From assembly GCA_963575645.1 (NCBI GenBank), contig OY754466.1, forward strand, positions 3,450,001 to 3,514,000: a DNA stretch of 64,000 nt, read 5' to 3'. Shown here piece by piece: positions 33,201-42,300 of the stretch (position 1 is its first letter; each line of letters starts with the position of its first letter). The translations under genes and the position numbers were made by a program. Source of the stretch: Xanthostigma xanthostigma. Its lineage: Eukaryota > Arthropoda > Insecta > Raphidioptera > Raphidiidae. The notes under the pieces are model-generated. The model was not told the DNA's origin. It made no database searches and saw only the letters and a list, made by a program, of their open reading frames with translations.

Positions 33201-36200
33201 TGAATTAAATAAAGTTTATTCAATCCAAACATATATTGCCCAAACAAATATATTTGTTTGATCCAAACATTCACTTCTCTCAGTGTACTTTTCAGAATTA
33301 TTGATGATGCTAATTATATTAGCGAAACGTTTTATTAAAAATGTTAACCTATTATGTAAAGCTGACTTTTACAATATTTATAACTCGTGATTTATATTGT
33401 AATAGATATTGTAATTTTTATTTGGCTGACATTTAATTCCAACTTATGGCTTAAATCAAGTTTTTATATTATTTCAAATATACAGTTGTTTTATGTGTCA
33501 TTTTTATATTTAAACCGACAACACTATAATACGTTTTTTTTTTGTAGACATTAGCAGCATCAGGAGCAATTTTTATGACCATAACTACGGGATTTGTAAC
33601 CGGTTACTCGGCGACGTTACTGCCTCAACTGAAGGCTTCAAACAGTACCATACCAATCACCGTTACCGACTCCAGTTGGATAGGTTAGTCTAAAATCTAG
33701 TGGATGGGTCGTTACTCGTTGACGATTTTATAAGTATCAACGAAACTCAACCACGTTAACTAGTTGAAAAACCAGTTGATTCGTTAGCCTTAGTTAACAT
33801 TAACCTCAAATTAAATTATTCGATTTTATTGATCAACTACCTGTCCGTCCCGGTTTCACCCGGGCGCGATAGATATAATTTGCGGCCCGGCGTCTGAACT
33901 AATAGCTTTGAGCGAATTCTAACAGATGTCGCTACGTGGTACTGAACAGTTTTTTTTTTGCTTCTGAACTAATAGCTTAGAGTAAATTCTATGAGATGTC
34001 GTTACATGTTACTAAAACAGTTTTTTTTTTTAGAAAACATCGTAATTATTTACAAAATATTTAATAAAAAAAAAAAATATACGCGTCGACTTGAGAACCT
34101 CCTCCGTTTTTGTTTTCCGTCGGTTAAAAACTATCCTGTAGCGTAAGTTGCCCCAAGTAAGACACATTTTTGAATAAAAAGTGAAAGAACGATTTTTGAA
34201 GTGAAACTTTTTTAGCGACGCACCTGTACCTATGTAATTTTCTGTAGCGTTATAAATGGAGTAAGAGCTGGCTACAGAGAAAATGGGTGACTCGGTGCAG
34301 TGCTGAAATTTTGCAGAATAATAGGAGATAGTATAAGTAAGTAGGGAAAAAATTGCCAGAAGGCTAGGCGGAAGATAAAGAGTCGCCAGAAGGCAATTTC
34401 TATACTTATTCTGTAATTCAAAACTAGATTATATATTATATATATTAGGTATACATTATATAGTTATAAGGGCATACTGAAAATTCAAACATGATATAAT
34501 AATTACATTCGACAAATATTCAAAATTATTATTGACATTTTGATAGAAATAAAATTAATCGTCATAATATATTTTCATTAATAAAATTACGTTGTTATAA
34601 CAACGTAATTTTATTAATTTATTTAATTTTATTTCTATCAAAATGTCATTCATAATTTTGAATATTTGTCGAATGTGTTTATTATATCATGATTGAATTT
34701 TCAGTATGCCTTTATAACTATATAATGTATAATATATATAATATATAATCTAGTTTTGAATTACAGAATAAGTATAGAAATTGCCAGAAGTGCACTGATT
34801 TTTCGCAACATTAGCGCCTTCTGGCGGCTTTTTATCTTCCGCCTAGCCTTCTGGCAATTTTTTCCCTATTTACTTGTACTATCTCCTATTATTCTGCAAA
34901 TTTTCAGCTCTGCACCGAGTCATCCATTTTGTCCGTAGCCAGCTCTCCGTCTAAAAGGGGAAATTATTCAACGGCAACAAAACATAAGAGAAACCATAGT
35001 AACCCAAAATGAATTCGACAAAGTTTACAGTATTACCATCTGAATTGAGTTGAATAAACAAGTAACTACATATCAGTAGAACTTGAAAGTTTTCTCAAGT
35101 TTGTTTTACTTGATTTTAGTGCACAATCGCTTGTAATAATAGTTTATAACAATTTCTTTTATCACAATCACTATTATTCAATGTTATGTTCAGCATCGTA
35201 GTCTTGAATTATTTTTGAGGTTATCTAAAATTCACCAACATTATTATTTTAATCAATGATACCACTATTACCACTTGATTTCATTCTCAAACATTATTTT
35301 TGTTGTTGTGGTACCTATGGCAATAGATTGTAGTCAAATAAAAAAGTGGAAGGAGACACTTGTCAACCCGCTGTACACTCAGCACCTGCCACTGCTCCTG
35401 CCGCGATTATTTCCCAAAATACTTCTGCGGCAGGATTGACGCGAGTATGTGTTCACATTCAGCCTTCGACGCGAGTGCGTGTTTAACTCGCAGCGATGGC
35501 GGACGTAGAGATTTTTGCAGCGGCAGCGCTAAGTCTGCTCAGTTTACACAATTATTTAAGTGTTTTAAAAAGAAATGTAATAAAAAAAGACGCCGTCGCC
35601 AAATAAGTACCAAGTAAAACACAACAGGCTGTCACAAAGCACATATAACGACGTAAGTCACACAAATTGCACTGGCTGAATGTAAATACCGACTCGCACT
35701 CGCGCTGCCTTCCTTTGACTTCCGCACGAAAAACCGACAATTGAGGGAGCGCCAGGCAGTGGCAATAGCATGAGCAGTGGCAGCGTGATGAACGTGTTCA
35801 CATTCTCACGCTGCCAACTTCCCTACCCGATTGGGCTGAGTGTAACAGTAGCATTAACAACTTTCGTTCTAAGCGAGTTGCATTGAATAATTGATATTAT
35901 TTTTTAATGTATTCCAGCCTCAATCACAGTCGCGCCAATGACAATCGGATGTTTACTCGGTGGCTACTTGATGAACACAATCGGACGACGTCTAACATTC
36001 ATCACGACGTCAATTCCCTGCATCATCGGTTGGATAATAATAGCAGCATCGGTGAACGTACCGATGCTGCTGATCGGTCGATTCTTGACCGGTCTGGTTG
36101 TCGGAATCCTGAGTCCTGTTACAAGCGTCTACATAGCCGAAATTACTCAACCGAGCTATCGAGGCATATTCCTAGCAACCATTGGACTGGGAGTTTCGGT

Positions 36201-37230
36201 CGGCATACTTATAGTTCATATACTCGGAACGTATTTGTTCTGGCAACTAACGGCCTATATCAGCATTATACCGCCATTTATGTGTTTACTATTAGCCCTA
36301 ATATCACCGGACAGCCCCAGTTATTTAGCTTCGCGCGGTAAAATCGCCGACTCCGAAAAAGCGTTCAGGTGGCTGCGCGGCGCCAGTGAAGAAGCGCTCA
36401 AGGAAATGACCGAAATGTTTAAAAAGTACAACCAGCCTACCGACGATATCTTAACAGAAAAACTGAACGACGGCATAAAACTAAACGGAAACGTTCAAAA
36501 TGAACATTTAGTGTTTATCGAGAGTTCTAATACGGAAAGAAGAAGATTCGAGACATTGCGAAAAATGACAAAACCGACGTTCTACAAACCTTTTATAATA
36601 ATGAATGTACTTTTTGCTACGACACAATTAAGTGGCGTGAATCCGGTTATATTTTATACCGTTCAAATATTAGAAGAAACTTTGGGCACGAGCGTTAATG
36701 AATATTTAGCAATGATTGCGACCGACGTGTTTCGTACGATTGCATCAGTGGTAGCCTGTATTCTTTTGCGCAAGTACGGACGTAGGGAATTGGGTATACT
36801 GAGCGGCGCCGGTACAGGCATTTCGTCTTTGTTCTTAGCGATCTTCATCTATTATTGCATTAGACATCCCGACTGGAAACAGTATAGCACCGTACCGATG
36901 ATGCTGTTTGCTTGCTATATTGTTTTTATCACAATCGGTCTGGTGCCGTTGCCGTGGATAATTTTGGGTGAAATCTTCCCGCTGTCCGTTAGAAGCGTGA
37001 GTACCGGAATGTCGTCAGCGTTGTGTTTTGTTTATGCATTTATAGCCGTCAAAACTGCCCCGTTCATGTTTACCGATCTGGGATCTCATAACGCGTTTTC
37101 AATTTATGGTATCGTTGCGTTGGCCGGTACCATAATACTTTATCTTTACTTGCCGGAGACCAAAAATAAAACTTTACAGGAAATAGAAGAATGCTATGTT
37201 GCAAAGAAAGAAAAAACTTCTGAAATTTAG
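30227..37230 (+). CDS. Tret1: Facilitated trehalose/sugar transporter, MFS sugar porter (3 exons, 568 aa)
   Basis: Exons 30227-30484, 33548-33683 and 35918-37230, all with GT...AG borders and matching phases; TAG at 37228-37230. Exon 1 encodes a hydrophilic cytosolic N-terminus of 86 residues. Exon 2 starts the first membrane segment ([20 protein letters not shown]). Exon 3 holds the rest of the 12-helix fold. Family signatures seen: [11 protein letters not shown] after TM2 (the usual GGxxxDxxGRR, here N for D), SPDSPSYL before the central loop, [12 protein letters not shown] in TM7, GEIFPLSVR in TM10 and [12 protein letters not shown] at the C-terminus. Insect Tret1-type proteins carry trehalose or hexoses across the plasma membrane by facilitated diffusion. 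Substrate is inferred from family; other insect sugar porters are alternatives. Introns 1 and 2 are full of MITEs, and a poly(A) signal lies at 38026. Confidence 0.9.
30557..31023. mobile_element. Tigger/pogo-like MITE in Tret1 intron 1
   Basis: Ends CAGTGGTACCTCGACATACG and CGTATGTCGAGGTACCACTG form a perfect inverted repeat over the first 20 bases; TA flanks on both sides. The interior repeats CTCGTATCTCGAA words. Length 467 bp. Confidence 0.85.
31024..32102. other. Tret1 intron 1, part with internal inverted repeat
   Basis: Around 31455-31625, TTTGAAAAATT/AATTTTTCAAAG and GGGAAGGTAATTGAGAAAA words are arranged as an inverted repeat. GGGTGATCCATTTTAATC at 31170 looks like a transposon end, but the partner end is not clear. 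Confidence 0.45.
32103..32465 (+). repeat. Dispersed repeat family C, copy 2
   Basis: GTTTCACCCGGGGGGCGATA at the left, TTTGCGGCCCGGCGTC, and two AATAGCTTTGAG blocks. Lies in Tret1 intron 1. Confidence 0.65.
32472..32749. mobile_element. hAT-like element, truncated at one end
   Basis: Contains GGCCCGCGAAGCATTTTATA and ends AAGATTTGCCCGCCCCTG, the reverse complement of the left half of 51208-51483. The interior has a TTTTGTTGCGGAAATGAAA block present twice. In Tret1 intron 1. Confidence 0.65.
32836..33285 (+). repeat. Tandem array of ~110-bp units ending near a hammerhead-like motif
   Basis: Three clear units and a degenerate fourth. Each has TTTAATCCAAACTAAA, TTTGGTCTAAATAA and CGTCTAAACAAATGAT. 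The array is followed by TTGATGATGCTA...TAGCGAAACG at 33301-33330. Lies in Tret1 intron 1. Confidence 0.75.
33838..34150 (+). repeat. Dispersed repeat family C, copy 3
   Basis: GTCCCGGTTTCACCCGGGCG, TTGCGGCCCGGCGTC and two AATAGCTT blocks, then an AT-rich tail. In Tret1 intron 2. Confidence 0.6.
34263..34946. mobile_element. Fold-back element family L, copy 1
   Basis: The left arm AGCTGGCTACAGAGAAAATG, TAATAGGAGATAGTA and AAAATTGCCAGAAGG is mirrored by CCTTCTGGCAATTTTTT, TACTATCTCCTATTA and GTAGCCAGCT. Arms of about 300 bp meet near 34590 (AAAATTACGTTGTTATAACA). The frame at 34756-34938 is an arm by-product. In Tret1 intron 2. Confidence 0.85.
35340..35850. mobile_element. MITE-like GC-richer element in Tret1 intron 2
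   Basis: CTGTACACTCAGCACC near the left end and GCTGAGTGTAACAG near the right end are an imperfect inverted repeat. CACTGCTCCTGCCG near the left and TGAGCAGTGGCAGCG near the right are partly inverted. Base composition differs from the flanking intron. No coding function. Confidence 0.5.
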
Positions 37231-38025
37231 ATCTATCGATTAAAAACGAAAACATTTTCGTTTGCGGTTGTTTCACTCTTTATTCTTCAGTGCGGACGAG
37301 CGAGTAGGGGTGGATGGGATCGCCGGGATAACGGGAAGATTCCTGGTGGGCCGCACGTCAATTTTTACAGGGGTGGCCAGGTATTAGAAATTCGCCGGAC
37401 CAATTTATATTTTTTACAAATATGTCGTCGATATTTGGATAGAAAAAAAATTGAAGCGGCTGTTGGGTATTTCATATGATTTTTAGAGTGAGATAGAAAT
37501 TTAACAGTGCTGTTAATTTTATTTTGACATAGGATTGAACTGGGTACACATTCGATTGTTTGAACTTGCGAATTATTAGAAGTAATGGTTTTTTCAGTTG
37601 TCTTATTGTTTGGATAATCAAGAACAATAATTAGACAATTATATTAATAATTAGTCAGCTGTAAAATTTAGTGTAACATTCAGGAACATGCCGCTTGCGA
37701 ATAAACAATTAAGGGTCGTAATTTTTAAGTGCATTTTAACGAATTTATTAAGTTTTAAGTTTTGCATACTTAGTTTGAGAATAGCTCAGCGCGAGGCGCT
37801 GCCGTTATGTATATATGACGTGTCCATTTACAAAAAAAATGTACCCTTGTATTCTTTTTCCTTGATATGATTTCTATTTTTAGAATTTAGATCTGTAACT
37901 GTGATATTTGTACGTAAATATTTTTAAACGAAATTTTTTACAATAGTAATTATGTCAATTTTATTAATTTTAACAGTGTCTGTGGTATGTACTTGTGTAT
38001 ATTCTAATATTGTGTTCTATATGAA

Positions 38026-38031
38026 AATAAA
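38026..38031 (+). terminator. Poly(A) signal AATAAA for the sugar transporter
   Basis: The AATAAA lies about 800 bp after the transporter stop, upstream of a family B repeat at 38068. It is a plausible 3' end; I cannot tell whether an earlier variant is used. Confidence 0.45.
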
Positions 38032-38067
38032 TTATTATATAGATATACTGTATACTTTTTATTTTTA

Positions 38068-38240
38068 ACTAGCGGCCCCGCCCGGTTTCATCCGGGTGCA
38101 AAAGAACTAATGGGAGGAGGGACATGAGTACGCAAATTCATCTTAGTTTACCGAGATGAATGTTGTGTCCAAATTTCATGATGATCGGAGTTAGCGTTCC
38201 AAAGTTTTTGTCGGACGAACAAATTTTGAGTTTTTGACAG
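38068..38240 (+). repeat. Family B copy, truncated
   Basis: ACTAGCGGCCCCGCCCGG through TTTTTGTCGGACGAAC; the CAAACAAACTCTTCAG end is missing. Confidence 0.65.
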
Positions 38241-38487
38241 ATAAACATTGATTTAGAAAAGAATGATAGAGGTTAGGTTAGCCTCCATCATGTCTCCATA
38301 GTTTACCTGTCAAAAACCCCTCTTTGGACAGTTCGGCGCATTTCTCACCAGAGGTCTCACCATTCCTTCAGGTTCCGAATTGTAATAAAAAATATATATT
38401 ATTATTCTATGTATTTTATTCATTTGTACACATGCGCATGGCACAATATCGATTTTTTTTTACAATAAAATTCTTCTGTTATTTTTT

Positions 38488-39252
38488 TCTTAACAATTGG
38501 GCTTTTGAATGAAATTTTTTTTGTCATAAATGGAAAGATCGTATATAAGTTTTATAACAAAACTATTTTTCTTTTTTTTATTTTCGTTATAATTCAAAAG
38601 TTATATCAAATTAAAAATAAATTTTTGTACCCAGTTCCGAGAACGCGCCGACATTTCCCGAACATAATGTGACGTCATAATGTTAATTTATATTATTATA
38701 ATAATAAATAATAAATTAATTAGTTATATTTAATGAAAAATATTTAGTTTCTCATAAATTACAGTCACATTATTATTTTGTGAAAAAAAAACTTCCATTG
38801 ATGCTTTCGCATCTCGAACCGCAGCTGAATTGAACCGAAAATGTATCATTTTTTAGAAAATCTGTGATCATAAATAATATCTACAGTAAGTATATTAGCA
38901 GAATTGGCTTTTATAAAAGTTTTGTCACACATTATTAAATAGAATTACTTGTCAACAACATTTTTTTATACTAAATTTAGGATAGTTTTAGTCAATACAC
39001 ATGTAGAAGCCATTGATAGTATACTGCGTATATACATTTTAACATTATGACGTCACAACTGTCAAAAACAATTTTAGTGCGTTTGCAGTCACGTGATTTT
39101 TTTTAATATTTTATCAATTTTAAATTGCTTATAATTAATTTAAAAAAAGTTTTTTGAAAGTTTTTCGCATCGATTATCAATATTATTTATAATAAAGTTT
39201 TAAAATACAATAAAAAAATCGATAATTATTTTTTTTTCCAAAGCCTAATTAG
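38488..39252. repeat. Dispersed repeat family H, long copy
   Basis: Shares both halves with 50741-51198 (AATTGGGCTTTTGAATGAA at the left, CGATAATTATTTTTTTTTC near the right), but has about 310 bp extra between GACGTCATAATGTT and TTTTAGTCAATACACATG. It lies between the convergent transporter and Nit2 3' ends. Confidence 0.7.
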
Positions 39253-39296
39253 AAAAAAAGTATTGTCATTATTGTAGAAGTTTGGTACATTGTATT

Positions 39297-39302
39297 TTTA
39301 TT
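39297..39302 (-). terminator. Poly(A) signal for Nit2
   Basis: AATAAA on the minus strand, 57 bp after the Nit2 stop. This short distance suits a normal 3' UTR. Confidence 0.6.
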
Positions 39303-39358
39303 AATTTCAATGTAGGTAAGTTATTGGTGGTACATCTATATTCTATATACATAAATCA

Positions 39359-42300
39359 CTAAGATTTTCCTTTTACAGGCGAAATAAGTGTGGTAGAGTA
39401 CACGTCAGTACGTCTTTGGCCGAACACAGGTATTTGTTGTCTCACTTTATCACATTCAGTCAAATCTACAAAATCATTAAAATTGCATAGATTTCTGTAT
39501 TCTGATAGTCAAACATCCTATTTTTAATACGCACTAGATATCGAATTCTGGATTCGGATCAGGGTCTAGTTGGAGTGGAATTAATGGAAGAACTTGCACT
39601 ATCTAGATTTAGAAATCTAGTAATAATTTCTACATCCAATTTTCTCTAAGAACGGAAGTGTCAAACTAGTGATGTGCCGGATCGTTAAAAAAGTATATCC
39701 GCGGATACGGATCTGAATACGGATATTTGGTTTCAAGATCCGCGGATACGGATACGGATCATAACTTTCTTAGAGTACGTGGCGGTAAATACTGCACATC
39801 GACCTTTGGAAAAAGACTATCTGTTATGGGAAAAAGTTATTGACCTCTTTAAGAGTTAACTCTCATAACAGATTGTCTCTTTCCAAAGATCGATGTGCAA
39901 TATCTCATTATAAAGATAGTTTTTTAGTACCTTTGAGTTATGTACTATTGGTATGGTACTCACTACGATAAATGTTTGCAATATAAAGGTGCCAAATACG
40001 ATTTTAAAAAATAAAAAATAATCTGAATGGAATTTAACAGTTTTTCATTATTACCTAATCACCTATATATATAAAATTTCATCTATGAATTAAAAATTAA
40101 TAAGGTAAAAGATCCGCCAAAAACTAACGGATACGGATCTTTCTTCTCCCTCGGATATCCGCGGATACGGATATCCGGCACATCACTATTTCAAACAGAG
40201 AAGCGAGAGAAGTTTCTTGTTATCTAAACTAGATGGAGCTTGACATTCAGCACAAGTCACAAGGTCAAGGTACAGGGTCACGTGATTGGGAAAGCCAGAG
40301 AGTCAACTATGTGTAAAGATTGAAAGGGACGTTGTTTCTAGCGAGTAGTTTCAAGAAAATAGATAGAGGTATAGATTATAAACGCTGAAGTCATTAAAGT
40401 TTAATTAATGAACTTGATTCAAGATCGAAAATTTCGATCTGCTTTCCTCCCAACGTTATTTAGTTATTGGCGTAACTAGTAGTCTAAGTCATTCATCGCG
40501 CTGACAGGTCATGACTTAGCCTACAAGTTGCGCCCATAATTTTATTCAACAATTGCGCGTTATTCATGTTTTATTTATTGTTATTAATGAGATGTTGTAA
40601 ATATCTATTTATTTCTTTATAAAAAAAACTGTCAATACTAACAGCACCAAACAGCACGATTCAATGTTTTGGTTTGAGGTTAACCGGTTATGAATAAACT
40701 CCATGTCGAAAACATTCGGCCTCTCAATTTTAGCCTCAATGGGTAACAACGGAGTTGTTGTTACCTACTATTTCGTTACGACTCAGAAAATAGTTACGTT
40801 TATTTTCATTACTCCACAATGGCCGAGCTAGTAGGAATCTTCATTAAGTTATGACAAGTAATTGTCACCAGTCGGTAAATGGCTATTTAGGGTTCGGTTT
40901 TTAGGCATGATAAAACATGAATAACGCGCATGAGTTGAATAAATGTACATATTGAATCCTTATCAATGGATTGATGAGTATAAACCTTGATTATGCTAAA
41001 AATCGAAAAATATTGATTTAATTACATACCAATATCTCCATAGACAATCATTTCTTCATCTTTAGCTTGCCCAATAATTTTACCCCAAGGATTGGTAATC
41101 TGGGAGTGTCCATATGCGATATATCCAGCACCTTTACCTCTGGCAGGACTGATGGCAGCTATATATAATTGTAAATCATTAGCTCTTCCTCTTTGCAACA
41201 ATTCCCAATGCAATGGACCCGTCGTCATGTTAAAGGCACCCGGATATATTAACACTTCGCAACCTAACAAAAAAAACAAATCTTTGATTAACGTCTGAAT
41301 AGAACTCTTCGAATGAATAAAATAGTCGACCAATTTTTCTCAGACCATATATTGACAAAAAATAATAAAAATACAAATCAATATAACACAGGATGACGTT
41401 TCGATCTGGTAGATATCCCAATTAATTTTATGGTCGTAATCAATTTTATGCTTAGTTACGACATTATGTTTATCAGGGAGTAGTTTATAATTGAAGATTG
41501 TAATATGAATTATATTGGGCAAACAAAAAGAGCGCTTAAAACACGAATTAAAGAGCATCAAAACAATTATAAACTACTCCCTGATAAACATAATACTAAT
41601 TAATTTTTATATTTTTTTAGATATTTCTGAAGATCCAAATCCGGATCGAAACGTCATCCTGTGTTATACTGATTTGTATTTTTATTATTTTTTGTCAATA
41701 TATGGTCTGAGAAAAATTGATCGACAATTTTATTCTAACAAAAAAACAGCAGGGCCGCCCTCTCAACAATAATACGCGACTTTGATGCAGTTCCGGATTA
41801 ATCATTAGGCAGAGTAGGCAACTGCCTAGGGACCCGTGCACGCACCAAGAAAAAAAACCTTTTAATTGAACGAAAATTTTATTTGAAAATTTGTATGAAA
41901 TTTCCCAACAATATTATTTTCTTTCGTTGTTTATTGTAATGTATTGCATTTAACAAGATAAAATTTGAAATAACTACGTCACGTCTCATTTCTCTTTCCT
42001 GACCCATCAAAAAACCTGGATCATCAATTATCTATAACCTATTCATTAAGACTATTTCAATAAAGCTAACGAGTCAGGTAAGGCGATGCTGCAGCATCTA
42101 GTCAAAGTAATCATGTTGTTACAATATCACATAAGACATTGAAGTAACAGGATGCCTGGAGCTGATCATCTGGAAGTTACTCACATCCCTTCATCAACTT
42201 GAAAAGACCTGATTGCATTGCCTAAGGGCCCAGATAGTGTTAATCCGGCTCTACTTCGATGTAATTTCCTTTTGAAGCCTTTACTCTTTAAACATTGTAT

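Noticed and set aside
34756-34938. 60-codon frame that recurs at 43459-43641 (minus) and 43946-44128
   Set aside because: It comes from the arms of the fold-back family L, so it occurs wherever the element does. It has no protein similarity that I recognise.
35360-35740. Cysteine- and basic-rich frames in Tret1 intron 2
   Set aside because: They lie inside a MITE-like element between two well-defined exons and have no partner exons.
41022-41421. Overlapping frames on both strands near the Nit2 exon 5
   Set aside because: Only the minus-strand 41030-41263 is coding; the rest is intron or the Penelope-like fragment.
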